Of a stretch of DNA of 33,016 bases, positions 21,432 through 30,364 are shown in pieces; the first letter of the stretch is position 1; each line of letters opens with the position of its first letter. Under the pieces are notes generated by a model. That model had not been told where the DNA came from and searched no databases. It was given only the letters and a program-made list of their open reading frames with translations. Source of the stretch: a virus; IMG/VR virus record IMGVR_UViG_3300035698_017134, positions 1-33,016 of that record; one strand, given 5' to 3'. Both the position numbers and the translations under genes were made by a program.

Positions 21432-22046
21432 TTATTTAGCTTTTCGGTTAAGTTTAATAGGTTTCTTCAATGAATGTGGACGTTGTAGCTCAAATATCCA
21501 TCGTGGTAATTTATTTAAGATAGTATTAGCTGAGTCAGATGCTTCTTTTTCTTTTATCAATAAACTTTCTAATCCTTTTTTTAATATAGAAAACATCTTA
21601 CCAATATCAGAAAGATTTTTCGTAGTTAATTTATTAAATTTATCAACAATTTTTTCAACTTCTACATTTTTATTAGAAAGACCTTTGTTTACCTTCAAAA
21701 GAACATTAGTTGATTCAATTACTAATTTCTTTTCACTTTTAACAGAGGCTAAAAGAATTTTTTCTTTTGAAATTTCTCCTTGTAATTCAGTCTTCTCGGT
21801 TTTAAGATTACTTAATTCTTTTGGAAATAAATTAATCTGATTTTTTTGTTGTTTTTCAAGTTGTTTGATTTCTCCAACAACTTCGTTCTTTCGTGTTTCC
21901 TTATCAGTCAAGGAAGTTGCAGCTTCTTTGTTTTTTCTCTCAAGAATTGATTTCTCGTCATTTAAAACAGAGATATCGTTTAAAATCGCATCCCTTTCTT
22001 CAGCCCAAGAGCCTAATTTCTTCATTTGTTCAGGTGTGATTTTCAT
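21432..22046 (-). CDS. coiled-coil protein, 204 aa
   Basis: Nearly continuous heptad-like helix from about residue 20 to 170 (ERKNKEAATSLTDKETRKNE, EIKQLEKQQKNQINLFPKEL), with a basic C-terminus (PHSLKKPIKLNRKAK). It begins MKITPEQMKK, very like the N-terminus of the 509-aa virion protein (MKPTPEQMKK). Its position between the 110-aa capsid-region protein and the fibre suggests a virion rod or fibre connector. No enzymatic motif. Confidence 0.65.
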   Translation of the reverse strand: MKITPEQMKKLGSWAEERDAILNDISVLNDEKSILERKNKEAATSLTDKETRKNEVVGEIKQLEKQQKNQINLFPKELSNLKTEKTELQGEISKEKILLASVKSEKKLVIESTNVLLKVNKGLSNKNVEVEKIVDKFNKLTTKNLSDIGKMFSILKKGLESLLIKEKEASDSANTILNKLPRWIFELQRPHSLKKPIKLNRKAK

Positions 22047-22054
22047 ATATTTTT

Positions 22055-22387
22055 TTAATATCTAAAGCTGTGAGCCATAGCTCCAGTAAAGACTGATCCT
22101 GCTGATACTCGTATGATAAAGTCCTCTCCTGGTTTACATTCAAACCGAGGACGGTTATCCTCTCCTGGAATATCTTCAGTTGTAAGACCTTGACCAGCAT
22201 CTAGCGCCCAAGTACCTAATATATCCGTTCCTGATAAAAGAGAAACGGTTCCAACAACATCTAAATCTCCTTGAATTTCATGGATATAAATCCATTTATC
22301 TGAAGTTCCAGCAACAAGTACTGTGTCAACTCCAGCAGCTCCAACAATAGGGCTGCTTATTTTTCTACTACTTGTATCTTGTAACAT
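22055..22387 (-). CDS. small beta-rich head protein, 110 aa
   Basis: Short strands throughout (TVLVAGTSDKWIYIHEIQ, GTVSLLSGTDILGTWAL, FIIRVSAGSVFTGAMAHSFR), with no helix and no charge clusters. It looks like small virion beta-sandwich proteins encoded near capsid genes. It is separated from the capsid gene by 181 nt of hairpin-rich DNA, so its expression may be uncoupled from the capsid's. Decoration or fibre-base function is inferred from position only. Confidence 0.55.
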   Translation of the reverse strand: MLQDTSSRKISSPIVGAAGVDTVLVAGTSDKWIYIHEIQGDLDVVGTVSLLSGTDILGTWALDAGQGLTTEDIPGEDNRPRFECKPGEDFIIRVSAGSVFTGAMAHSFRY

Positions 22388-22568
22388 TTTTTTTATTTAT
22401 TAATTATTAATAATCTACCTGATAAGTTACTCGAAATAAATCAAGTAACATACAGATAGACAACTTATAGATTGACTCCGTATGAGTCAGTCTTAGTGTG
22501 ACATTCTAAACATAAGGTTATTACATTTGATTCCTCAAATGATGGAATAACTTGACAATACTTAAAAC
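22388..22568 (-). other. hairpin-rich intergenic region after the capsid gene
   Basis: There is no supportable gene, only a 14-codon frame from 22451. Inverted repeats: GTTATT/AATAAC (22517-22522 with 22546-22551) stacked on CATTTG/CAAATG (22524-22529 with 22536-22541), TGACTC/GAGTCA (22473-22489) and GTTACT/AGTAAC (22426-22449). The last arm overlaps ATAAGTT, which can pair instead with AACTTAT at 22462-22468, so two folds compete. No T run follows the first hairpin. Likely an mRNA-stabilising or attenuating element that sets capsid expression apart from downstream genes. Confidence 0.5.
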
Positions 22569-23606
22569 TTATCCTGCACTCGTTCCGTTTCCTGCGCTCC
22601 ACATCCATCCTCGAACATCACTAGCTCCAAAAGTCGCTAGAGAGTTGAAGTTCATAACAAGGTCTTGGTTTCCAAGAAGATCAACTACAGCAGGTTCTGC
22701 CCGTGTTGCTAATGCTTCAATGTACAAGAATCCATAATCCTTGTTCATCATTTTTGAATCCATCATACCCCACATAAGCCCATTAAGACCGAGGTTTTGA
22801 TATGGAGATAGTTCAATAATTTTGAACGTATCTGTAGCTGGTGCGTTGTTATATAGATTTGTTTGTTGAGGTGCAAGACCTTTATCAATAGTTGCTTTAA
22901 TAGTTTTTGCAAACTGAGCAGCTGTTGATCCGTCTCGTACAACAAGACAGTCAAGAGTAGACATAAGTGGCAATCCACGTCCGTCTTTCTTTAATGAATG
23001 TTGTCGCCTTGCAGCAAGCAATGATGAGTAAGTAAATTGAGGAGATGGTACAACGTCCACAATAACATTACTCCATGCAGCTCCTCCATCTTCTAATGGG
23101 TGAGTTGCATCCCAGTAAGGTACTGCATCAGCTCCAATCGTTGAGATAGTAGTACTGATACCTACTGAGTTAATCGGAGTCCATGTAAATGAAGTTCCGA
23201 AACCTTGTGCTAATAGACTTTGAGAAAGATAGTTTTTCGCATGTTCGATGGCGTTTTTACCATCAAGAATTTTTGATTTAACTTCTCCTTTAATCTTTTT
23301 AGCAGATCCTTCAAATAGGAAGTAATTTGACTGGAAGGTCAAACGTACTTTCTTAGTGAAGTGCATTTGGGTATAATTTTTTGAATACCCTTGTATTGGA
23401 GCATCTGATGCTCCAACTCCTCCGTCATTGATAATCTGTCCCATACCAAGACCGGTAACTCCAGTATCTGAATAGATACGTTGAGCGTCCAGTTCTTTGT
23501 GCATGAAATCAAGATATTCTGATTTAACGGTAGGTGCTGTTTTTGGTGCAATGTGTTTTACAACATTGTTTACAATTACAGCATAGTCTTGAATAGTTCC
23601 TGACAT
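22569..23606 (-). CDS. major capsid protein, 345 aa
   Basis: Size, composition and position fit the major capsid protein: after portal, scaffold-like and small decoration-like genes, before fibre genes. It has phrases common in HK97-fold capsids of this type, such as PYWDATHPLEDGGAAWSN (about residues 165-182), FTYSSLLAARRQHSLKKDGRG and a C-terminal strand set (GFLYIEALATRAEPAVVDLL). No signal peptide and no visible protease site. It lies 24 nt after the 139-aa gene, downstream of the promoter at 25015-25044. Confidence 0.8.
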   Translation of the reverse strand: MSGTIQDYAVIVNNVVKHIAPKTAPTVKSEYLDFMHKELDAQRIYSDTGVTGLGMGQIINDGGVGASDAPIQGYSKNYTQMHFTKKVRLTFQSNYFLFEGSAKKIKGEVKSKILDGKNAIEHAKNYLSQSLLAQGFGTSFTWTPINSVGISTTISTIGADAVPYWDATHPLEDGGAAWSNVIVDVVPSPQFTYSSLLAARRQHSLKKDGRGLPLMSTLDCLVVRDGSTAAQFAKTIKATIDKGLAPQQTNLYNNAPATDTFKIIELSPYQNLGLNGLMWGMMDSKMMNKDYGFLYIEALATRAEPAVVDLLGNQDLVMNFNSLATFGASDVRGWMWSAGNGTSAG

Positions 23607-23630
23607 AATATTGGTTAATTAGTTAGACGA

Positions 23631-24050
23631 TTAAGCTGTATTTAAGAAGCGTACAAGAATTTTCTTATCCGCCGCTGCTCCATAAACTCCGACCTGTTGA
23701 ACAATACCAGTAGCACTTGTTGTACCAGTGTTGTTAACAATTCCTGCGTTTGTTCCTAGGACCATTTTTTGTCCATTATGAGTAGCATCAGAATTGTTTG
23801 TTGAGTCAGCGACCCAAACATCGTTTTGGAATAGTTCAATATACGGTACGATTGTTTCAGCATCTGCAGCTGCAATATCTTTATTACAGACTCCAAGAAC
23901 ACCAGCAACAACAGTAGAAGAATCAGCTAGAATAGCTAATCCCGCAACCATTTCCAAAAGGAACCCCTTAGTCAAAACTACAGCTGAACCTTTGTTCGCT
24001 TCAGCAAGTGACCGAGTTGGATTTTTGATTTGTGATTGTAAAAATGACAT
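23631..24050 (-). CDS. capsid decoration-like protein, 139 aa
   Basis: Ala/Val/Gly-rich beta protein with phrases typical of small head proteins (GSAVVLTKGFLLEMVAGLAI, VVAGVLGVCNKDIAA, QKMVLGTNAGIVNNTG). The gene lies between the scaffold-like and capsid genes, the classical place for a decoration or head-stabilising protein. No active-site residues. The assignment is by composition and gene order. Confidence 0.6.
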   Translation of the reverse strand: MSFLQSQIKNPTRSLAEANKGSAVVLTKGFLLEMVAGLAILADSSTVVAGVLGVCNKDIAAADAETIVPYIELFQNDVWVADSTNNSDATHNGQKMVLGTNAGIVNNTGTTSATGIVQQVGVYGAAADKKILVRFLNTA

Positions 24051-24068
24051 ATCGTTGTTATTTGGTTG

Positions 24069-24965
24069 TTATTCTTCCTCAAGAAGTTCTAAGGCTTTTT
24101 CCTCAGACATACCTGTTGCAACAAGTTCCGCTACCGAATCTTTTACATCCGCTGGGACAGTAGTTTTTACATTTGTTCCACCTGGGAACTGCATAGTATT
24201 AACCTTCTCTGCAACATTTGCTCCTTTAAGTACTCTTTCTTGAATACTTTCAGAAGGCTTAAACATGTTTTCTCTAGCTAGTTCAAGAACTGTCATTAGC
24301 TCTTTCCCTGACTTGTTTTGCCAATTATAGTTATTATCAACAAAATCGAAAAACACGTCTCGTACGTCTTCGTCCTTAAACTGATGGTGACGTTCAACAA
24401 ATCTTTCAAGAGTAGTATTAACATTTTGTTTCATACGTTCATCTTGCATTATTTGTCTAATGTCTTCTTCAGTTGTTCCACCAAGTTGCTTTAATCGTTC
24501 ACGATCTGCAGCAATTGTAGGATCTAAATCTTCAGGATTTTTTACAACCTCATTAGGGTTAGTAATTTCTTCCTTTTTCTGACCAATACTCAAATCACGA
24601 ATATCATTTCGAGTATTTTGTATTTGATCAGATAAGTTTTGTTTCTGTTCAGGAGTTACAGCTGATTTCTTTCGTTGAATTAAAGTCATTAATTCAGACC
24701 TTTTTTCATAAACTTCGTCCGACTCGAACTTAGTTTTTAAAGGCATCTTAAAATCCATTACTGGCTCTTCAGTTTCTACAGGAGGTGTTCCGGGTTCCTC
24801 CACCTCTTCAGGTTTGACTTCAGGCTTAGCCTCAAGTTCTTCACCGGACTTAACGCTATTAATTGAATCTTCAATTTCTTTATCTAAAATCGCTTCATCA
24901 TCAACAACTTCTTCGATAACTTCTTCCTTTACTTCTTCTACTATTTCAGGTTGTTTATCTACCAT
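24069..24965 (-). CDS. scaffolding-like protein, 298 aa
   Basis: The first ~70 residues are extremely acidic (VEEVKEEVIEEVVDDEAI), followed by charged helices with coiled-coil character (QKQNLSDQIQNTRNDIRDLS, DRERLKQLGGTTEEDIRQIM) and an acidic helical tail (GMSEEKALELLEEE). Such a long, charged, helical protein directly upstream of the capsid gene is the usual scaffold, which guides shell assembly and then leaves. A promoter 50 nt upstream fits strong expression of the shell genes. Confidence 0.65.
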   Translation of the reverse strand: MVDKQPEIVEEVKEEVIEEVVDDEAILDKEIEDSINSVKSGEELEAKPEVKPEEVEEPGTPPVETEEPVMDFKMPLKTKFESDEVYEKRSELMTLIQRKKSAVTPEQKQNLSDQIQNTRNDIRDLSIGQKKEEITNPNEVVKNPEDLDPTIAADRERLKQLGGTTEEDIRQIMQDERMKQNVNTTLERFVERHHQFKDEDVRDVFFDFVDNNYNWQNKSGKELMTVLELARENMFKPSESIQERVLKGANVAEKVNTMQFPGGTNVKTTVPADVKDSVAELVATGMSEEKALELLEEE

Positions 24966-25014
24966 AATATTACATCCCGTTAACGTGGGGAGCTACGAAC
25001 TATGTGTTAGGTTA

Positions 25015-25044
25015 ATTATAATATGAAACTATACAATAATGCAA
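25015..25044 (-). promoter_or_regulatory. sigma-70-like promoter for the shell genes
   Basis: On the minus strand: TTGCAT (25044-25039), 18-bp spacer, TATAAT (25020-25015), giving a leader of about 40 nt. The leader carries the palindrome CGTTAACG within CCC...GGG (24976-24989), a candidate operator or small hairpin. It would allow scaffold, decoration and capsid genes to be expressed above the packaging genes. Confidence 0.6.
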
Positions 25045-25049
25045 ATTTT

Positions 25050-25607
25050 TTATTCTGCAATTTTGATAGTTCCTGAGTTTGAGATACTTTCTAGCTTCTT
25101 TTGTAGAGTATCAAGATTCACACTTCCTTCATTTAAAAATGAAATTGCGTGCTTTTGGAAATCTCCTTTAATTGAATCATTCAATTCTCCAACTTCTGTT
25201 GCGTGTCGAATAGGAATGATCACAAGGTAAACTTCTTTTGTTCTATCTTTATAAAATAGAAATCCGTGCTTAGCTTTAAATACTTTTCTAAACACTTTAA
25301 TCATGTCTTCACGATCAACTGGTTGACCTGAAATTTCCTTGAAATAACTAGGAGCTTCTCCTTTGAAGAAATAATCTTTTTCATCAACTTCGTTTCCTTC
25401 AGGATCAAAAATATGAATTGGAACTCTCTCTACATCTTCATCTGTCTCAGGCTTAAATTCTTTAATTGCATGAGCTGGATTATTTGGAGTTTCTCTTTTA
25501 GGTTCCTCTTTAGGTTCCTCTTTAGGTTCATTCGGGTTGTCATTTTGGTCTCCATTTATAATTTCTTCTTCAAGACCATCTTCGGTTTTAATTTCGTTTT
25601 GTAACAT
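25050..25607 (-). CDS. hypothetical protein in the head block, 185 aa
   Basis: The first ~50 residues are acidic and repetitive (KEEPKEEPKRE). The rest is a mixed alpha/beta domain (VPIHIFDPEGNEVDEKDYFF ... FLFYKDRTKEVYLVIIPIRH) with a helical end. The similar acidic start and adjacency to the scaffold-like gene suggest a role in assembly, but I do not recognise the family. The gap to the next upstream gene (25608-25643) contains the inverted repeat ATCGT/ACGAT. Confidence 0.55.
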   Translation of the reverse strand: MLQNEIKTEDGLEEEIINGDQNDNPNEPKEEPKEEPKRETPNNPAHAIKEFKPETDEDVERVPIHIFDPEGNEVDEKDYFFKGEAPSYFKEISGQPVDREDMIKVFRKVFKAKHGFLFYKDRTKEVYLVIIPIRHATEVGELNDSIKGDFQKHAISFLNEGSVNLDTLQKKLESISNSGTIKIAE

Positions 25608-25643
25608 AAATATACATATCGTTGCCTACGATAGGGAGGGTTC

Positions 25644-26114
25644 TTATTTTAATAAATTTTTGAAAAAGGCGTAAAACTTTTCAATGAACTTTTTTTGTTC
25701 AGGTTTAATTTTCTTACGAACTTTTTCAATATATTCTCGAGTAAGTGTAAATGTAGGTACATCCATATTGATCTTTGCGATATTCATAGCTTCTTCAAGA
25801 ATCGCAAATTCAATTGGATAAGGATGGGAATAATTAAGTCGAATCTCTTCTCCTTTTTTAATATCACGATCAGCTCGTACAACAACTTGTCGTTGGACTT
25901 CCACAACATCTACTTTTTCAGTATCAACAAATACAGCTTCAAGGGTTTCAGAATTAACTTGACCGACAAGCATTGTCATCATTTCATCTGCTGATATTTC
26001 AAATTCATCTCCACCTGGAGTAATGAATTTCATTAACTTTTTCTTCTTAGCTTTTTCAGAATAATTCACTTGAACAGTGTATTTTTTCTTAACTAATTGT
26101 GTTGGTTTTTTCAT
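25644..26114 (-). CDS. hypothetical protein in the head block, 156 aa
   Basis: Basic N-terminus (KKPTQLVKKKYTVQVNYSEK), a central beta-rich part (MKFITPGGDEFEISADEMM ... VEVQRQVVVRADRDIKKGEE) and a basic helical C-terminus (KVRKKIKPEQKKFIEKFYAF). It overlaps the upstream 80-aa gene by 4 nt. The words ADRDIKKGEEIRLNYSHP recall the last motif of SET methyltransferases, but the rest of that fold is missing. Function unknown; head-assembly context. Confidence 0.55.
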   Translation of the reverse strand: MKKPTQLVKKKYTVQVNYSEKAKKKKLMKFITPGGDEFEISADEMMTMLVGQVNSETLEAVFVDTEKVDVVEVQRQVVVRADRDIKKGEEIRLNYSHPYPIEFAILEEAMNIAKINMDVPTFTLTREYIEKVRKKIKPEQKKFIEKFYAFFKNLLK

Positions 26115-26353
26115 AATTCATCTGTATTAACTAAACTTCCTTTTTTAATTCTATCTATCAAGTCAACCATGTTTCTAAGCATGGTACTTTCTGTGTCCAT
26201 CTTAATCGTATTAACTATTGTTGCCCATTGACTATCTGCGACAAGGGGAGTTTGTGATATGCAATCTTTCATTAGAGCAATCACAGTTCCAGCATGTTCA
26301 CTTTGAGCAAGGGCTATTTTTTTTTGATTTAAACTTTGTTCTGAATCATTCAT
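26111..26353 (-). CDS. hypothetical protein, 80 aa
   Basis: A short helical protein (QSLNQKKIALAQSEHAGTVI ... LRNMVDLIDRIKKG) without membrane segments. It sits 5 nt after the portal stop and overlaps the next gene by 4 nt, so it is translated with the portal set. It could be a small portal-associated or assembly factor. No recognised family. Confidence 0.55.
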   Translation of the reverse strand: MNDSEQSLNQKKIALAQSEHAGTVIALMKDCISQTPLVADSQWATIVNTIKMDTESTMLRNMVDLIDRIKKGSLVNTDEL

Positions 26354-26358
26354 AATAA

Positions 26359-28605
26359 TTAATTGTTATTTGGAAAGAATGGTAAATTTGCTGCGCGACC
26401 TACAGAGGCATCAACAGAAGCTCCTAATGGAGACTGAGGTCTCTGAATTTGGCTCTGACCTTTTGGATTTAAGAAATCTCTATTACTATCAACTCCAGGT
26501 GTATTTTCAGGAGCTTTATTTTTTACCGGTGGAATAGTTCCAGGTGTTTGAGGTGGTCCAGCTATTTGTGATGGCTGAAGACCTGCCTGTTCCTCAATCT
26601 GACGTTGAACATCAGCTGGGGCATCTTTGTATTTCAAAGTTTCTGCTGGAACAGGATCTAATTCAGGTGGAGTTGGTTCAAGTGGTTTCATTTCCATGAT
26701 TTGATCATACTGTGATTTTGGTATGTAATCATAGATATTTTGTTTTTGAACAATTAACAATTGCTCAAGAGATTTCAATTTAACTCCAGCTAATTCAGGG
26801 TCTTCTCTTTTTGCTTGATAAATTGCATTCAACTCATCTGAAATAACAGGGTACAAAGCCATAAATGTTTGCTTCTGAATTTCAATAGAAGGCAAGAGCA
26901 TTGAATCAGGATCAATAATAAATTCATAGTAATCTGATTTATGCCCATGGCTTTCTACTTCATCAAAAAGTTTTTTAGCTGAAATAGTTCGTGTTGGAAC
27001 ATCTTCAAGTAATTCCCCATCAGGAGTAAAGTCGTAATTAATCCTCATGTTCCTAGAAGCTGCCGCAACAATACCTCCTGTTGGAATACCATTATCTCCT
27101 ATAATTTCCTCTGACTCGACATAGTAATCAGGATTTTGTTTTATAAATTCTTGAAGAACTTCACTTGAATCAATCATAAAGATCTTATCGTGTGGATATG
27201 TTTGTTGCATCCAGCTTGTTGCAATATGTGCATCAGTTTGAAGAGCATTCATCATTGAGTTTTTAGCAGGAGTCAGTCGGTTGTACGCAGCTTCTTTCAA
27301 AATCACTGTTGAACCAAGAGTACTTTCAGCTTTATTTCCTCCGAGGATATTATTTACCCCAGTATTCTCATCAATAGATTCTTTTTGTTTATCAGCAAAA
27401 GCAACTCCTTGACCAACATTCCCTGATGTTTTAACAACATCAATTGATGACCCAGGGTTTTTTGGATTTATAACATTTGGAGACCGCTTGTAGGTATTAG
27501 ATCCATTTTGAACTTGCGCTCCAAATAATAGAGGGAAGATTTCTGCTTCAACCTGTTGAGCATTTAGTGAATTAATGTATGTATAAATCGCAGTATTACC
27601 ACGCATCAATTCATATAATCCAACTCCATATGGATCATTCAAGTCTTTAGCAAAACATCGTGACACTACTACTGATCCATGACTATCATCATTTGGAAGT
27701 TCTCCATCATAAAGAACAAGTGTTCCACAAACAATAACATATCGGTTTAACAATACGTTTTCATAATAGCCAATAGTCACGCTATGGCGTGATTTTTCTT
27801 GATTTTGATCCTGTGCTTCTTTTGAAACTGAGCAGTATTCAATCTTCTTTTTATTTTTTGGTTCCTTTGCTTCAGGGTATTTAGCAAAGAACTCATCTTT
27901 TAGAATATCCTTTTCATAATACACCTCAAACTGTGACCAATAATCTCCATTAGTAAATCCTAATCCAAGCCATGTTCGTTCAGGGTCCATTGGTTCACGA
28001 TACACATCATCAAAAAGAATTTTTTCTGTTCCCTTACGATCTACAGAAATTCGTTTTGGATAAGTCCTCCATGCAGACCAACCAAAAGTAAAAATATTTT
28101 GATAAGACAAAGATAAGGTATTTGCTCCATTAGCTCCATTCATAGCCCATCCACGTTTCCATTGATCGTGAAGAACTTTACTATAAATTTTATCATCAGA
28201 AATAACTTCAGCATTAGGAAGTTTTCCTGCAAGCACTGAAGTTGCAATCATTATTTTTGAAAAAGCAATAGGTTCTTGAGAAACAGGAACCCCTGATTTG
28301 TTTTGGTCACGACTTCCATTTTTTTGAGGGTACACACTAATATCATATGCTCCATTATCCATTTTGTTATAAACAACCATGGATCCCCATCCATTATCCT
28401 CATATAATTTTTGACCATAAGAAACACTCGTATTAACGAGGTTCGCTTCGATCTCTTTAAGGAGTGCATCGAATTTTACTCGATACTGTGATTTTTTCAT
28501 ATCCTCCTTTTTCTGAGTAATGAAACTGACACTATCTTTTTCCTTCTTCTTTTTAGCAGATTTTACGATTTTATCAGCTGCAACTTTGTCGTAGTTTTCT
28601 TCCAT
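26359..28605 (-). CDS. portal protein, 748 aa
   Basis: Second virion gene after the large terminase and of the length expected for portals of P22-like short-tailed phages. Visible features: a basic helical N-terminus (KSAKKKKEKDSVSF), an aromatic-rich wing region (TFGWSAWRTYPKRI, PERTWLGLGFTNGDYWSQFE), the helix-rich stem (GLYELMRGNTAIYTYINSLN) and a Pro/Gln-rich C-terminus (about 640-748) that is probably disordered. Twelve copies would form the DNA entry vertex and bind the terminase. Start at 28605, in 'taattactatATG', 28 nt after the terminase gene. Confidence 0.85.
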   Translation of the reverse strand: MEENYDKVAADKIVKSAKKKKEKDSVSFITQKKEDMKKSQYRVKFDALLKEIEANLVNTSVSYGQKLYEDNGWGSMVVYNKMDNGAYDISVYPQKNGSRDQNKSGVPVSQEPIAFSKIMIATSVLAGKLPNAEVISDDKIYSKVLHDQWKRGWAMNGANGANTLSLSYQNIFTFGWSAWRTYPKRISVDRKGTEKILFDDVYREPMDPERTWLGLGFTNGDYWSQFEVYYEKDILKDEFFAKYPEAKEPKNKKKIEYCSVSKEAQDQNQEKSRHSVTIGYYENVLLNRYVIVCGTLVLYDGELPNDDSHGSVVVSRCFAKDLNDPYGVGLYELMRGNTAIYTYINSLNAQQVEAEIFPLLFGAQVQNGSNTYKRSPNVINPKNPGSSIDVVKTSGNVGQGVAFADKQKESIDENTGVNNILGGNKAESTLGSTVILKEAAYNRLTPAKNSMMNALQTDAHIATSWMQQTYPHDKIFMIDSSEVLQEFIKQNPDYYVESEEIIGDNGIPTGGIVAAASRNMRINYDFTPDGELLEDVPTRTISAKKLFDEVESHGHKSDYYEFIIDPDSMLLPSIEIQKQTFMALYPVISDELNAIYQAKREDPELAGVKLKSLEQLLIVQKQNIYDYIPKSQYDQIMEMKPLEPTPPELDPVPAETLKYKDAPADVQRQIEEQAGLQPSQIAGPPQTPGTIPPVKNKAPENTPGVDSNRDFLNPKGQSQIQRPQSPLGASVDASVGRAANLPFFPNNN

Positions 28606-28632
28606 ATAGTAATTATGATTTATTAGTAATGT

Positions 28633-30363
28633 TTAGTCAAACTGTTCATTAAACATAACGCTTCCAAGTGACGACCCTAGAGCATTATTATCTGAATCTT
28701 TCCACTCCCCTTGTTCTTGCAGAATTGCATATCCAATACCTGCAGCCATAATGACATCATCATTTTTCCCAGACAAAGCTTCAGGTTTTCCTTTTTCATT
28801 TCTAACAAAACTAACCATCTCTCCTAAAATTTGTGTAGGGAACCCATCGTCTTTATTTAAGAAAATAGATTTCAAGGCAGCAAGAGCAAACGGTCTTGTC
28901 GCGCTGGTCGTTCTCCATCCAAAGAATTTAGTTACTTTTTTAGTAATGTCATCAAAAACTTTTCGATAATATAAATTAATATATCCAAGTTTATCTAATC
29001 CATCATTTACCCACAAACCATCTTTGTTTGATTCAACTCCTAACAAAGCCCAGTTAAAATATTTTCCAATATTATAAGCATCAGTAATAAATTCATCAGG
29101 TGGCACCTGAGATTTATAAACAGCATCACATTTCTTTGTCTTCTGATTAATAAAATAAAGTACCTGAGCATCTCCATGAGCTAACCCTTCAGCAGTATCT
29201 CCACCAGCAACATATCTCATACCTTTCTCCGGCTTTTTGAAAATAGTAAGATTCCCGGTAGATACTTCTTGAAAAACAAGTTTCCCTTCTGCATTTGTAA
29301 TAACCTCTCCCTGAACTCCTTCCATAGGAGTTTGCATCATTGAGAAAACCTTTGCAGTAGGGAAATAACTTTGCCCACTCGCTAGGAATGCTTCTTCCGC
29401 TGTTGTTGGGTATTCCTGATTCAATTTCTTAACAGTATCAGTTCCATTCTGACCTCCGAGCTGTAACCATTTCATATAATAATAAGTGATCTCAATATCA
29501 TTTAGGTTATGTTCTTTTTGGTATTCTCTAAAATCCAATTCTCCTCGCTCCATTTCTGATACAGGAATAGGTTCTGTGATCTCCTCCATTTCAGCATCAT
29601 CATATTGCCAATTATAAAAGTGAGGTAAAAATATTGCTTTTGATTTTTGAGGGGTAACTGTTTCTCTCTTTCTCCAATTCGCTTGGAACATTTCGTAGAA
29701 TCTTCCTGCCATTCCTTCTGCAGTAGATTCAATAAAAATAAATCCATTGTTAGGTACCGCTGGGAATGTTCCTACTTCAACTTCATGCGCGCGCTTTGGA
29801 AAATCAACACACATTTTTGCAAACTCTGAAATATGCACATAGAAAAAAGTACCTGATCGTCCTGATGTAGATACCGCTAGAGATGACATCGCTCCTTTTT
29901 CTGATCCATCTTCGATTGTGATCTGAATTTTTTTAGCAGAGTTACGGGTCATCTTGAAAAAAGCATCCTTAACATTGTCATCCATGTTACGCAATGCAAA
30001 ATCAACCTTCCTATCAAAGATTTCTGCAGCATCTGCAACCTTATGGGCTACAACAAGCCCCTCCCTGTTTGGGTTAAACAATATCTCATCCAATATATAA
30101 ATATTTATAAATGTAGTAAATCCCAACTGCCTTGATTTTAATATAATATGACGATGGAATATAGCCCCAGGCTTAATCAAATAATTATCAAAGAAATGTT
30201 GCTGCGCGCGGTTCATTTTAAATACTGATTTTTTACCAGCCTTTGTAATAATCCAATACAGGTGATCCATTCTCCATTGTTTATCTTCAATTAAACTAGG
30301 ATCATCAAGCAATAAAGCCATTACATAATCATTATGTTCTCTTTGTGTTTTTGTTTTTTTCAT
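28633..30363 (-). CDS. terL: terminase large subunit, 576 aa
   Basis: DNA-packaging motor. Residues 76-84 (KSRQLGFTT) are the variant Walker A of terminases. VHISE at 176-180 is the Walker B-like strand with catalytic Glu 180. IESTAEG at 211-217 is the coupling motif. The C-terminal RNase H-like nuclease shows AGGDTAEG (D389), LLGVESNKDG (E444) and SGKNDDVIMA (D535/D536). All functional parts are present, so it should both translocate and cut DNA. It starts one base after the small-subunit stop (TAATATG), so the two are translationally coupled. Confidence 0.93.
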   Translation of the reverse strand: MKKTKTQREHNDYVMALLLDDPSLIEDKQWRMDHLYWIITKAGKKSVFKMNRAQQHFFDNYLIKPGAIFHRHIILKSRQLGFTTFINIYILDEILFNPNREGLVVAHKVADAAEIFDRKVDFALRNMDDNVKDAFFKMTRNSAKKIQITIEDGSEKGAMSSLAVSTSGRSGTFFYVHISEFAKMCVDFPKRAHEVEVGTFPAVPNNGFIFIESTAEGMAGRFYEMFQANWRKRETVTPQKSKAIFLPHFYNWQYDDAEMEEITEPIPVSEMERGELDFREYQKEHNLNDIEITYYYMKWLQLGGQNGTDTVKKLNQEYPTTAEEAFLASGQSYFPTAKVFSMMQTPMEGVQGEVITNAEGKLVFQEVSTGNLTIFKKPEKGMRYVAGGDTAEGLAHGDAQVLYFINQKTKKCDAVYKSQVPPDEFITDAYNIGKYFNWALLGVESNKDGLWVNDGLDKLGYINLYYRKVFDDITKKVTKFFGWRTTSATRPFALAALKSIFLNKDDGFPTQILGEMVSFVRNEKGKPEALSGKNDDVIMAAGIGYAILQEQGEWKDSDNNALGSSLGSVMFNEQFD

Positions 30364-30364
30364 A

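Noticed and set aside
25644-26114. SET-domain methyltransferase suggested by ADRDIKKGEEIRLNY
   Set aside because: Only the last short motif is present; the N-H-x-x-x-P-N motif and the SAM-binding part are missing.
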